Assembly: GCA_040360365.1 (NCBI GenBank)
Contig: CP136412.1
Source of the DNA: Arcanobacterium_A hippocoleae_A
GTDB lineage: Bacteria; Actinomycetota; Actinomycetes; Actinomycetales; Actinomycetaceae
Strand: one strand, 5' to 3'
DNA: 64,000 bases
Part shown: positions 41,901 to 49,634 of the stretch, piece by piece
Position numbering within the stretch: the stretch's first letter is position 1
Layout: every line of letters begins with the position of its first letter
Notes under the pieces: generated by a model
Told to the model about the DNA's origin: nothing
What the model saw: only the letters and a program-made list of their open reading frames with translations
Database searches by the model: none
Position numbers and translations under genes: made by a program

Positions 41901-42872
41901 TTGAAAAACTTTGCCAAGATTGCCCGGGTTGGCATTAGAACGATAAGTAAACTTGTAGGTCGTATCTGAAGTTTTTTCGACTTTTTCCACACCTTTGAAC
42001 AGGTCATCGCTGCCCCAATACCATCCTGTACGGATAGCTTTTCCGCTATCTAAATCCAGGGTGTGCTGTGTAAAAGATTCAATATTGTTTGTCCATGCTA
42101 CATAAGCACTCATAGTGTTGTAGCTCCAATATGGCTGATGCGTGTAGGGAGAATTTTCTGAAGAAACTTTCAGTGATCGTCCTACCACGTCCGTATTGTA
42201 ACCATCCGGGGTAGTGTATTCACGCACAACCTTGCCGTTTTCTTCATAGGCACCTGTGGTCGTCATTTCAAATACACGCGGCGTGACCCAATCTATTGAA
42301 AAATTTTGGGCTGTGATACGGGAGCTGCGCACAGACGAAAGAATGGTCTGTTGTCCATGCATACGAAGCAGCGAACCATCTCCGTCGATAATCACGTTGC
42401 GTGAATTTTCGAAATGCATGGCAATGTGTTTTGTGGTGTACTTCTGATTGTCTCCCACAGTGTTGGTCACGTAATAGGTACGTGTTACTGCCTTGTCCGG
42501 ATAAAGGTCATATGTGCCTCGGGGAAAGCATAAAATTGCGGGAGTATTTTTATCTGCACGAGCGTTTACTGCCGCAATGGCTCTTTGTACGGCAAGCTGT
42601 GAATCCTCAGCAAAAGCATCTGCCGTTCCGGTTGGATCTGCACCATAATCGAGTACGTTAAAAACTTGTGCACCTGGATACTTTTGTGCAGTTGCCGCGC
42701 AGGTTCCCGACCCGGCAGCAGCGTGATTACTGGCAATCACTGAGTTTGAATCTGCTTTCTGCGCTGTTGATTCTGCTGCAGATACTGCTGTGCTGGGGAA
42801 AGCAAAACTTGTACAGCATATACTTGCTGCGGCCAAAACCGACATGGCAGAGACTATAGTGAGCTTGCTCAT
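38916..42872 (-). CDS. Wall-anchored GH110 alpha-1,3-galactosidase (blood-group-B type)
   Basis: 1318 residues, uninterrupted. I start at MSKLTIVSAMSVLAAAS because GAGAGGAAATAAAC precedes it; the upstream in-frame ATG lacks a site. A signal peptide leads to a parallel beta-helix beginning FNVLDYGADPTGTADAFAED and FPRGTYDLYPD, with repeated ISNNHFEAIATRGIL-type rungs and GFAHDDPINVHGTYVQL, the GH110 pattern. A Big_2 Ig domain (YESSNPAVASVDSNGTVTAL), a lectin-like module and a FIVAR helical module (TPESWQPFAEALAEAEAAL) come next. It ends with MPNTG, a hydrophobic stretch and THRRRQ. GH110 enzymes remove terminal alpha-1,3-galactose from the B antigen. It shares its strand and anchor type with the fucosidase. 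Confidence 0.85.
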   Translation of the reverse strand: MSKLTIVSAMSVLAAASICCTSFAFPSTAVSAAESTAQKADSNSVIASNHAAAGSGTCAATAQKYPGAQVFNVLDYGADPTGTADAFAEDSQLAVQRAIAAVNARADKNTPAILCFPRGTYDLYPDKAVTRTYYVTNTVGDNQKYTTKHIAMHFENSRNVIIDGDGSLLRMHGQQTILSSVRSSRITAQNFSIDWVTPRVFEMTTTGAYEENGKVVREYTTPDGYNTDVVGRSLKVSSENSPYTHQPYWSYNTMSAYVAWTNNIESFTQHTLDLDSGKAIRTGWYWGSDDLFKGVEKVEKTSDTTYKFTYRSNANPGNLGKVFQMRTLVRDTPGMFIWESDNTTLRNLDIGYLHGFGIVSQFSDSLNVLDSHFRAPAESWRHDVGFADLIQVSGDKGKVTIEGNNFGFAHDDPINVHGTYVQLTAKNGNQGTFRYKHLETAGFPQFYTGDKVRLIYKSNMTEVPDWEGTVVDVQGPTGESYDGDLRQFKVTFDRPLPAEAQVNGVVAENVTYSPEVNISNNHFEAIATRGILVTTRKPVVLDGNTFDQMNMASIYISGDANNWYESSTVCDVAITNNTFIKPVSQTIFVDPIGTSSNTGQAVHENIRITGNKFLTNVPTTAIDAKSVKGLQISNNSYILYGLNPTLSINNAQLAVGEAARADVAGVSANSKPLYWFYSSTDVNIGDNKYGYGQNPGYGINNGMNDSDVTVSDPDVTKAGGSAGRVAYESSNPAVASVDSNGTVTALSEGTADIAAALVGETGIVRTNKVTVTVGAAASGVTTLMEPITFDAVRGEPHRVGAEGNVLTMTPAAGSEWHTGTANNILRIPEKKLALNDSVTVKLEGRTASGWEEAGLMLYTDDDNYVSIQRKHNGGTPMLRVVTENNGQANEGREVADPAQPVIWLRLTRTSAGIQGSYSLNGTEFTNLGSEVTNDAVDEHSAIALVTAGRAGAQSDSHIFKYSDMAITDTPFALTRERVPGAADSIPEGESDNANLVRAEGSIPLSSDGIDLAEREGFVSKLESSVNSVTLNLTAADPQSTVSFRLNGKKMQETGTHIEIPVTRGATVLEAYVTAPSGNAQRVYRWVFLRDGDAPQTPQPRIAETGTVTFDDTAGTYTASAAAGLIYLKDGAVVTAGAHHADPGSSADIYARPALGYYMTSASYGSQHWEHTFPEAQNPQPQIDTKLLAQAAEQAKALKPGEYTPESWQPFAEALAEAEAALSNPTSQQQINSAAEALSRAQAALVLVNPENPANPDNPGETPHTDSHPEKPHSDPGSAKPALASMPNTGSHTAWVAAASLGLLAMGTFLTHRRRQGSL

Positions 42873-43490
42873 GTTTATTTCCTCTCTCGGCACCTTTGCC
42901 GAAGCGTACATACTATGCGGGAAGCATGTGAACCCAATCCAAGCTATGCATAGATAGATTTTCTCGTGTGTTTTAACGAGTATATATTCATCACAGTCTA
43001 CCTAAAACTGAAGAGAGGCAGCGGGTATTAGTTCCTAACTTCCGGCAAAGATGACGAATATGCGCAAAACTTTTGACGATTCTTTGCCGCTTCTGAGGAT
43101 TGCTTTTCCATTCTGCAGTGACTGCCCCTCGATATGCGGGCTTATAGAGACTGCTGCTTTGATTTTACTGCGGTATTCCTGGTGTTTGCCCAGCTTGCCT
43201 GCCAAGCCCTGTGCGGGCAGCAGCGGGTAATGCATGAAACTGCCACACAGCTAACCGCACACAGCCAATCACGCAACTACGCATCCCTTTTGGCGGCGAG
43301 ATAGGTGAGAACCGTATGCAGACATAAACGGCCATCACCTGCATCGCGGAGCGTTTCGTCACCGGCCGACCAGCCGACGTGAGCCCAAAGAAAAAGCTGT
43401 AACCGCTGTGCGTGAGCGTCTCGTATTCGATGATGCGCTTTCTGAAAAAGTGCATCAGAGACTCATAATTAGCTGCTTTTTCGTAAATTA
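42873..43490. other. Stretch without recognised genes
   Basis: The first 100 bases hold the promoter side of the GH110 gene. From 43035 to 43455 there are only short open stretches without family resemblance or start signals. I see nothing else to support. Confidence 0.3.
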
Positions 43491-43530
43491 AAGCCGTCCC
43501 GCCACGTTTTATACCGTGACGGGACGAGCG
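43491..43530 (-). terminator. Terminator of the Gly-zipper operon
   Basis: CGTCCCGCCACG (43495-43506) pairs with CGTGACGGGACG (43515-43526), one mismatch, with a TTTA loop region. On the minus strand it is followed by a T-rich stretch. It lies about 20 bases after the small membrane protein gene. Confidence 0.75.
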
Positions 43531-43549
43531 AGGAATATGAACCTAGTTC

Positions 43550-43768
43550 CTATTCGTTAAAATTATCTTTCTTACGCTGGATTATATGAGCAATGGAGAG
43601 TAGGAAAGCTAACGCAAGAGCAGACCAAAAGATTGGGTTTCCCGCAAACGCTTTGTTAGCTGGTATGCCGATGGCTAAAAACCATAAACCACTACCAATC
43701 CCGGCAATCACAATGCCGACAATATAAAGCCAGAAAAATCGCTTATTAGAAACACGCTGCTGCTGCAC
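43550..43768 (-). CDS. Small two-helix membrane protein, possible immunity partner
   Basis: 72 residues from GTG (MQQQRVSNKRFF), chosen because GGAGGAGG lies 8 bases upstream; the coding sequence overlaps the end of the preceding gene by about 23 bases, so translation is coupled. Two membrane helices are visible (WLYIVGIVIAGIGSGLWFL and PIFWSALALAFLLSIAHII), with a charged QRKKDNFNE tail. Size, topology and coupling to a secreted Gly-rich protein resemble bacteriocin immunity proteins, but there is no family match that I know. It could equally be an accessory membrane protein. Confidence 0.65.
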   Translation of the reverse strand: MQQQRVSNKRFFWLYIVGIVIAGIGSGLWFLAIGIPANKAFAGNPIFWSALALAFLLSIAHIIQRKKDNFNE

Positions 43769-44309
43769 CTGACATACCTCCTCCGAGTGCTCCTCCAACG
43801 AGACCTACAATACCGGCACTTACTGTACCGACTATAGGAAGCGTCACCGTACCAATGGCAGCTCCTCCGATACCGCCAGCTGTTCCGCCACCGATAACTC
43901 CGCCACCGATTCCGAGAAGACACTGCCCCGCACCACGAGTTTGAATCAACGAAACAGTTCGAATTAGCACTCCGTCGTCAGTTTGCTTGTATTTGATAGC
44001 TACAGGCTGTTCATTGACATCAGTTGCGGTGATTGGTAATTTTTCGGTCACTCCGTTTTGCGTAACAGTCAAATCTGTTTCATTAAAAAATACGTCGTCT
44101 GCAAGGTTCCATAAAACGGTTGATTCATCAACATATGAAACTAAACCAGAATTAACAGTGTTATCAGGGTCTTGGGATTGGGCGATAACCGCATATGTCT
44201 CGTCAGATATGCTGGATAGTTCGCTTGCGTTTGCCGATGTTGGGATGGCTGCACCCAACGCGGTTACTGCGAGTATTGCGCCAAAAGTTTTGAATAATGT
44301 ATTCTTCAC
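43746..44309 (-). CDS. Secreted protein with Gly-zipper C-terminus (bacteriocin-like, unnamed family)
   Basis: 187 residues from a GTG with AAGGAG 8 bases upstream. A signal peptide (MKNTLFKTFGAILAVTALG to about ANA) is followed by some 85 mostly beta residues with KLPITATDVNEQPVAIKYKQ. The Gly-zipper follows: CLLGIGGGVIGGGTAGGIGG, AAIGTVTLPIVGTVSAGIVG, and a Gly/Ala end with a terminal Cys-Phe. Gly-xxx-Gly-rich amphipathic ends of this sort occur in pore-forming bacteriocins, but also in membrane-spanning lipoproteins, so the function is open. The two cysteines flanking the zipper could form a disulfide. A small membrane protein overlaps the 3' end, and a decayed paralogue lies at 10.9 kb. 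Confidence 0.7.
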   Translation of the reverse strand: MKNTLFKTFGAILAVTALGAAIPTSANASELSSISDETYAVIAQSQDPDNTVNSGLVSYVDESTVLWNLADDVFFNETDLTVTQNGVTEKLPITATDVNEQPVAIKYKQTDDGVLIRTVSLIQTRGAGQCLLGIGGGVIGGGTAGGIGGAAIGTVTLPIVGTVSAGIVGLVGGALGGGMSGAAAACF

Positions 44310-44315
44310 GAGTTT

Positions 44316-44475
44316 GACTCCTTGTGTTTCCGGCAGGAGTCTAGCGGGGCTCCCGCTTTATGTTTGGGGAGTGTCTCCACGCCCGGTATCCAATCCGGGA
44401 ACGAAACAAAACCTTGCCGGTTTCGCAACGCTCGGGACGCTCAAACTTGGGAGCATCCTCCGCAAAAACACCATC
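44316..44475 (-). promoter_or_regulatory. Structured 5' leader with Shine-Dalgarno-sequestering stem
   Basis: On the minus strand, GACTCCT (44335-44341) pairs perfectly with AGGAGTC (44316-44322), which contains the AGGAG ribosome-binding site of the Gly-zipper gene. Upstream in the same leader are further GC-rich stems: GCGGGAGCCCCGC, GGAGACACTCC, CCCGG-ATTGGATA-CCGGG and GCGAAAC/GTTTCGT. I could not match it to the TPP, cobalamin, glycine, SAM or ydaO (c-di-AMP) riboswitch consensus. It behaves like a candidate riboswitch or translational attenuator. Confidence 0.55.
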
Positions 44476-44653
44476 ACACTAACTGATTGTGTGATTGTGT
44501 ATGTTTTCTAAGCTCATCAGCTTGCAATATACTTTATAACGGTTTGGTAACAAAAGCAAGGTTGGTTTTAGAAACTACATTGTTTGCGCAGGTAAACACC
44601 ATCAAATAAACAATAGCTCACGTTCGCTGCAAACCGAGCTGCCCGTATTCGCA

Positions 44654-45121
44654 TTGCTGCTTCTAATCGCCCATTCTAGAACCATGATGAGGGCGACGGT
44701 GCCGTCGATTTTCTCCGCGCTCTTTTGTTTGCCGGGTTCAATATTCCTTGCCAGGCATGTTTCTCGTGCTCGATATGGCTATAGTGCACCGCGTTGCTCT
44801 CTACGGTTTGCAGGAAGCATTGCCAGCGCCGCAGGCAGTGGGGTACGTGATCTATCACGGGATTTCGGGGAAAAAGTAACGGCTGCTGTTACCGCTAAAG
44901 ATTTTGGACAGCTCAAACAACTTTTGGGAAATCCTATAGCCGTCGAGACTATCCGAAATGATGTTGGAAGCGGGAATGAGCCGGTTCATCTCGGGCAAGT
45001 ACAAGCATCAAACTCGAAAACCCAATATTTTACTATAATCATTTCCACTACTCCGGAAAAGGAAATCTTCGTTCACCCATCAAAAGACGAATCAGGTTCT
45101 TGGCGGGCGAACATTCCGTAA
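44654..45121 (+). CDS. Unknown protein or relic
   Basis: An open frame whose second half looks protein-like (KVTAAVTAKDFGQLKQLLG, then TQYFTIIISTTPEKEIFVHP). Its first half (RHVSRARYGYSAPRCSLRFA) does not, and no good start is seen. It may be the 3' end of a gene fused to unrelated sequence. No family is recognised. Confidence 0.3.
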   Translation: MLLLIAHSRTMMRATVPSIFSALFCLPGSIFLARHVSRARYGYSAPRCSLRFAGSIASAAGSGVRDLSRDFGEKVTAAVTAKDFGQLKQLLGNPIAVETIRNDVGSGNEPVHLGQVQASNSKTQYFTIIISTTPEKEIFVHPSKDESGSWRANIP

Positions 45122-45253
45122 TCTTAAGTCGATTAAACACGAACTTTTAAGTGCTGCTTTTTGAATCCAGGAAGCAATTTCTAACCAAAACATACAGAAA
45201 ATACACCTACCGACTACCAAGAAATGAAAAACTCTAGCAACATCGAGAGAATT

Positions 45254-45301
45254 GAGATTCTGCTGTCGTTTTTGGGGTTTCGAAGACGACAGCAGAATCT
45301 C
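45254..45301 (-). terminator. Perfect 16-bp stem-loop
   Basis: GAGATTCTGCTGTCGT (45254-45269) is exactly complementary to ACGACAGCAGAATCTC (45286-45301), with a 16-base loop. It lies 140 bases past the stop of the repeat-rich surface protein gene. There is no T-tract. It could terminate that gene or be a remnant end of a mobile element. Confidence 0.5.
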
Positions 45302-45439
45302 TTTGGCGGAGCTTATTCAGGCAAAACAAAACCCGAGGGAGGAGCAGGAAAACATCCTTACCCCTCCCCCAGGAATCAGCCGAGGCTGGAATCACTCACA
45401 GAGCAGTAAATACTCTTCAAACGACCTTCCAGCAACACA

Positions 45440-47430
45440 TTACGCGGCGTGACGACGACGCAACACAAACGCTCCAGCACCAGCCGCACTCAACAAGATA
45501 GCAAGGCCAGCAAGACCAGCAACCTGACCACCAGACACCGGCAATGATCCATCAACAACAGACGGCTCAACAGGCTTAACAACAACTTTCACAGCCTCAG
45601 CATTGCCCTTGATATCATTCACACCCTCAATACTGGTCTTACCATCAGCAACAGCCTTACCCACACCAGCATCATCTTGAGCATCAGCAACAGCCTTCTT
45701 CGCAGCCTCAACAGCCACCTCAACAGCCGTCTTCTTCTCAGCCTTCACCTCATCCGACAAAGTCGTATCAGCATCAATCTCAGCAGTTTCAGCAGCAGCC
45801 ACACCATCAAGAACAGCCTCAGCATTGCCCTTGATATCATTCACACCCTCAATACTGGTCTTACCATCAGCAACAGCCTTACCCACACCAGCATCATCTT
45901 GAGCATCAGCAACAGCCTTCTTCGCAGCCTCAACAGCCACCTCAACAGCCGTCTTCTTCTCAGCCTTCACCTCATCCGACAAAGTCGTATCAGCATCAAT
46001 CTCAGCAGTTTCAGCAGCAGCCACACCATCAAGAACAGCCTCAGCATTGCCCTTGATATCATTCACACCCTCAATACTGGTCTTACCATCAGCAACAGCC
46101 TTACCCACACCAGCATCATCTTGAGCATCAGCAACAGCCTTCTTCGCAGCCTCAACAGCCACCTCAACAGCCGTCTTCTTCTCAGCCTTCACCTCATCCG
46201 ACAAAGTCGTATCAGCATCAATCTCAGCAGTTTCAGCAGCAGCCACACCATCAAGAACAGCCTCAGCATTGCCCTTGATATCATTCACACCCTCAATACT
46301 GGTCTTACCATCAGCAACAGCCTTACCCACACCAGCATCATCTTGAGCATCAGCAACAGCCTTCTTCGCAGCCTCAACAGCCACCTCAACAGCCGTCTTC
46401 TTCTCAGCCTTCACCTCATCCGACAAAGTCGTATCAGCATCAATCTCAGCAGTTTCAGCAGCAGCCACACCATCAAGAACAGCCTCAGCATTGCCCTTGA
46501 TATCATTCACACCCTCAATACTGGTCTTACCATCAGCAACAGCCTTACCCACACCAGCATCATCTTGAGCATCAGCAACAGCCTTCTTCGCAGCCTCAAC
46601 AGCCACCTCAACAGCCGTCTTCTTCTCAGCCTTCACCTCATCCGACAAAGTCGTATCAGCATCAATCTCAGCAGTTTCAGCAGCAGCCACACCATCAAGA
46701 ACTTTTACTGCTTTTGCTTTACTGTCACTTACAACAGCACTAAGAGCAACGGTGTCGCTCGTGCCATCCTTATAGGTTACGGTAACGTTTGCTTCAGTAA
46801 CGTCTACGGATTGGACAACATCGGCATTAGCGCTGTCTTTTACTGCTTCTTTGATTTTTTCTTTAACAGTTTCTTTTTCTTCTCCTGTTAAAGCTGCTGC
46901 GTTCTCAACCTGGACTTTAGCAGGGAGGGTTGGATTATATGCTCCCGCCTGTGTCTGCACCGTAACACGAACTTTAGATGCGTGATGTTGCAGACCAGTG
47001 TCGTTTAAGCAAGAATCACCACCAGCACCGGTGAGGCAGATGTAGCGTGTCCATACAGCGCTTTGATTTTCCTGAGTAAGGACATCATCCTGAGTACTGC
47101 CCTTTTTAGTGTTGAAATTAGCTTTAAGATCAAAGTTAATGGTGACGTTATCGCCGTCTCTCGTTACCGTGACACCATTGTCTTGAGTAAGCAGGTTTTC
47201 TGCTTGCGAGCCGCCCTGTAGGAGCTTCGCGCCCGTAACAACATTGTTCGGGTTTGTGTAGGGAAATATTTCAGTTGATGGTACACCGCGTACAACAGTA
47301 ACCGGATGCCCTGTTACTTGAGGCCTGGCGGTGGTGCCCTCGTCGTCAGCGGCGAAGGCTACCCCCCAGGTAATACAAGCGCCAGGCCCAGTGCGGCTGC
47401 GCTTGCGAACGTAAATGGTTTACGTGCCAT
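45440..47430 (-). CDS. LPVSG-anchored surface protein with five DUF1542-like repeats, one frameshift
   Basis: About 663 residues. Signal peptide MARKPFTFASAAALGLALVL, with AGGAG upstream; one missing base in the C6 run at 47362-47367 (G6 on the coding strand) splits it from the rest. The N-terminal domain (VTGHPVTVVRGVPSTEIFPY, then YICLTGAGGDSCLNDTG) is beta-rich. Five 74-residue, helical, Ala/Glu/Asp-rich repeats follow (AAAETAEIDADTTLSDEVKA, then AQDDAGVGKAVADGKTSI), similar to DUF1542 of Gram-positive adhesins. The end is LPVSGG, a hydrophobic helix and RRRHAA, an LPXTG variant with Ser. It is a likely fibrillar stalk that lifts the N-terminal domain off the wall. The frame shift is probably a base-call error. 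Confidence 0.82.
45592..46703 (-). repeat. Five tandem 222-bp repeats
   Basis: The 222-bp unit (74 codons) occurs five times with virtually no nucleotide difference by eye; each begins at the codons for VLDGVAAAET. The near-identity implies recent amplification or ongoing homogenisation, so copy number is likely to vary between strains. Short-read assembly may also have collapsed copies. Confidence 0.95.
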
Positions 47431-47550
47431 TACGCTTACTCCTATCTTCACAACCTGTTTTTACAAAACCAGGCTCATTTTTGTCTTATGTGCGCCTCCC
47501 CTCGCAAGACAATCAGCACAAAACACCTAGCGCAGGAGAAGAAGAGAACC

Positions 47551-47573
47551 CAGACCCGCTACGCGCGGGTCTG
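47551..47573. terminator. Hairpin between surface-protein gene and Abi relic
   Basis: CAGACCCGC pairs with GCGGGTCTG over a 5-base loop. It lies upstream of the surface-protein gene and downstream of the Abi-like relic (minus strand), so it most likely ends transcription from the latter. Confidence 0.5.
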
Positions 47574-47635
47574 TCACCCATCATGATAGGACAACAGACC
47601 CGCACTGTTCAAGCAAATCCCACAAATACGCAGCA

Positions 47636-47940
47636 TCACGCACGCGTGATTGTGAGGTTATGCAGCTGCCGAAGATAATACAAATGATCGAACACCGACA
47701 AATCAAACCAGTCCTCGCTAGAACACTTCCCCTAATACCAAGAGGTGAGTGCACGGTCAATAGTGTTACGGGTAACGACCTCGACCATCGCCATAACACC
47801 CTGCAAAACTGCCGCAAGCTCAATATTCCACGCATACAAGGTGAAAGCATCATCGAGATCACCATCAGCAGCTACGATGTACGTGCTCATACGGCTTCAG
47901 AAAGCAAACCCATCACATGCACACTATCCCAACCTGCCAT
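47636..47940 (-). pseudogene. Abi-like protein, decayed
   Basis: The minus strand reads MAGWDSVHVMGLLSEA, then after a frame change MSTYIVAADGDLDDAFTLYA, WNIELAAVLQGVMAMVEVVT and RNTIDRALTSWY. An in-frame TAG follows, and then SSEDWFDLSVFDHL. The LY-x-WN, E-V-V-x-RN and DRAL blocks are those of actinobacterial Abi-like (Abi/HEPN) proteins. Only the N-terminal part survives. It is a different subfamily from the Abi_2 gene at 10 kb. Confidence 0.6.
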
Positions 47941-48012
47941 TAACAAATCCGCCTCCTACGGTAAAATGATAGCTGAAGACCCCGGAACGATCACCAGCCT
48001 CGGCTGAATCGC

Positions 48013-48122
48013 CGGGGCTTCATCGGCGGAGGTGTACTGATGGGGATTTGCGCAGTTATCTTCCTTGTCTCGCATAAAGTGCGCGGAATTGGCTTGCCCG
48101 AAACTTGGGCTGTCGAAGCCTA
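48013..48122 (+). pseudogene. Second copy of the MFS 3' end
   Basis: Encodes GFIGGGVLMGICAVIFLVSH, then GIGLPETWAVEA and a stop. It is near-identical to 33721-33832 and in the same orientation. Nothing of the gene's 5' part is present. Confidence 0.75.
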
Positions 48123-48348
48123 AAACCTGGCAAAGCTTCGAAAATCTTGGAAACCGGCTCATCTAATCCTTGTATTCACTGCTAAAACTGCTATCGTTTC
48201 CGTGTTGTTTCATCTCCGCCGTTTGACTTTGCCGATATTGTTTCCAAAAAATGAATGCTCCCAAGATAATCAGCACAGCGAGCCGATTCCAACTGCCCGG
48301 TTTCCAACTGCCCAGCCTGCCCTCCCTGAGTCACCCGGATTCCAAAAC

Positions 48349-49419
48349 TTATTCCGGCTCAGAAACTCGCTCGGATTCCAAATCTTTCTCCGGGATGCGC
48401 GAGTACCAGACAAACCAGTTACTTGCAATAAATACTGTAATCCAAATAATCAGCCACCACGGAAAGTGCGGCAACTCGGAAACAGCGGTCGCCTTGTCAG
48501 CAGCGTCGCTTGGCGTAGGGAATACCCGTTCGCCAGTGACGACGATTCGATGCGTATTGATCCCCAGCGGGGTGCAGGTGATTAATGTGGCAAGATCCGC
48601 ATCGGCTTCGGCGCGGATTGACTCGGTATCTTCCGGGGCTACTACCTGAATATCTTTAATCCGGTAGACAAGTGTCTGGTCAAAGATCTGTAAAATAAAC
48701 TCATCGCCCATCTTGGCGCGGTCGAGATGCGTAAACATTGCCGCATCAGCTAACCCGCGATGAGCTGTAATTACGGTGCGCGTGCCTTTCCCGCCGACGG
48801 GCAGCGCTGTGCCTTGTAAATGCCCGGCTCCTTTCAGCAGTGTTGCGTCCGATGTGCCGTGATAAATCGGAATATCAATATCGGCGCTTGGCACCAAAAT
48901 TCTTCCCATTAAACCAGTGTTATTTGCCCGCAGCTGTTCCTCGTAAGGTGCAATTCCCTGCTGTTCGGGGGTGAGCTGCGATTCCCTGATTGTCGGCACA
49001 TGCCCGGCAATATCGACGAGCTGTTTGCCTGCCAGCAGCTGATTGTATTGGCGTGCCCGCGATACTTGGACTGCTTCACTCGGTTCAGAAGTTCTCGCAA
49101 TTTTTTCATAATCGCTCACGATTCGTGATTGGCGCAGTTGACTAAACCATTGTGCCGCTTGCGGATAGAGAATCACGGTAGTGCCGAGCAGTAAGAGAAT
49201 CGCAGCAATCACTGCACTTTTGCTGAAGCGCTTTTTACCCGTTTTCTTCGCGGCAAAACGGTCTGCGCGGCAGGTAAAATCGGCATTCTTTGGTTCATGC
49301 GGTTTTCTGTTTCTGATCTTGGTTTTAGCACTGAATTTATCGCCGATAATCAATAATGACGGCGCCCGAACGGTGAAATGTGTTGGAATTAAGCTGTTTT
49401 GAGTTGAGCCGCACCCCAT
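48349..49419 (-). CDS. srtC: Class C (pilin-polymerising) sortase
   Basis: 356 residues, intact. A long basic N-terminus is followed by a membrane helix (AVIAAILLLLGTTVILYP). The sortase fold has catalytic His in TVITAHRGLADAAMF, Cys in LATLITCTPLGINTHRIVV, and Arg in the same block. A C-terminal membrane helix (WWLIIWITVFIASNWFVWY) completes the class C layout. It is the third gene of the pilus operon after tip and shaft pilins, and joins shaft subunits through their LPLTG motif. The true start may be internal, because no strong site precedes the first ATG. Confidence 0.9.
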   Translation of the reverse strand: MGCGSTQNSLIPTHFTVRAPSLLIIGDKFSAKTKIRNRKPHEPKNADFTCRADRFAAKKTGKKRFSKSAVIAAILLLLGTTVILYPQAAQWFSQLRQSRIVSDYEKIARTSEPSEAVQVSRARQYNQLLAGKQLVDIAGHVPTIRESQLTPEQQGIAPYEEQLRANNTGLMGRILVPSADIDIPIYHGTSDATLLKGAGHLQGTALPVGGKGTRTVITAHRGLADAAMFTHLDRAKMGDEFILQIFDQTLVYRIKDIQVVAPEDTESIRAEADADLATLITCTPLGINTHRIVVTGERVFPTPSDAADKATAVSELPHFPWWLIIWITVFIASNWFVWYSRIPEKDLESERVSEPE

Positions 49420-49530
49420 ATTTTGTGCCGGGAGTTTCTGCTTGGCTGGGGGCGCTGCTCCTGCGTTTGGCTCTTGCTTTTGGCAGCTAAATAATCCCTG
49501 CCTGGGGTTAAATTCCCGTGTTTGCGGCTA

Positions 49531-49572
49531 AACGCCGGAATTTCGGCTGCTGTGAACCAAAATTCCGGCGTT
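49531..49572 (-). terminator. 13-bp inverted repeat between shaft pilin and sortase
   Basis: AACGCCGGAATTT (49531-49543) pairs with AAATTCCGGCGTT (49560-49572). Placed mid-operon, it may act as an attenuator that lowers sortase expression relative to the major pilin. Confidence 0.55.
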
Positions 49573-49634
49573 CCCGATATCTCTTGCTAGCTCATGTCTA
49601 GAGCTGCAGATATTTTTGCTTTCTGCGCCTGCGG

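Noticed and set aside
43165..43455. Minus-strand 96-codon open frame
   Set aside because: No start site, no recognisable domain, in a stretch lacking other coding signals.
44316..44475. ydaO (c-di-AMP) riboswitch assignment for the leader
   Set aside because: The conserved GGGGxGAAUCC and GAAUCCG blocks are absent; left as an unassigned structured leader.
45677..46891. Long plus-strand open frame opposite the repeat-rich surface protein
   Set aside because: It is the antisense of the 222-bp repeats; Ser/Leu-rich, no start signal, no family. The minus strand carries the signal peptide and anchor.
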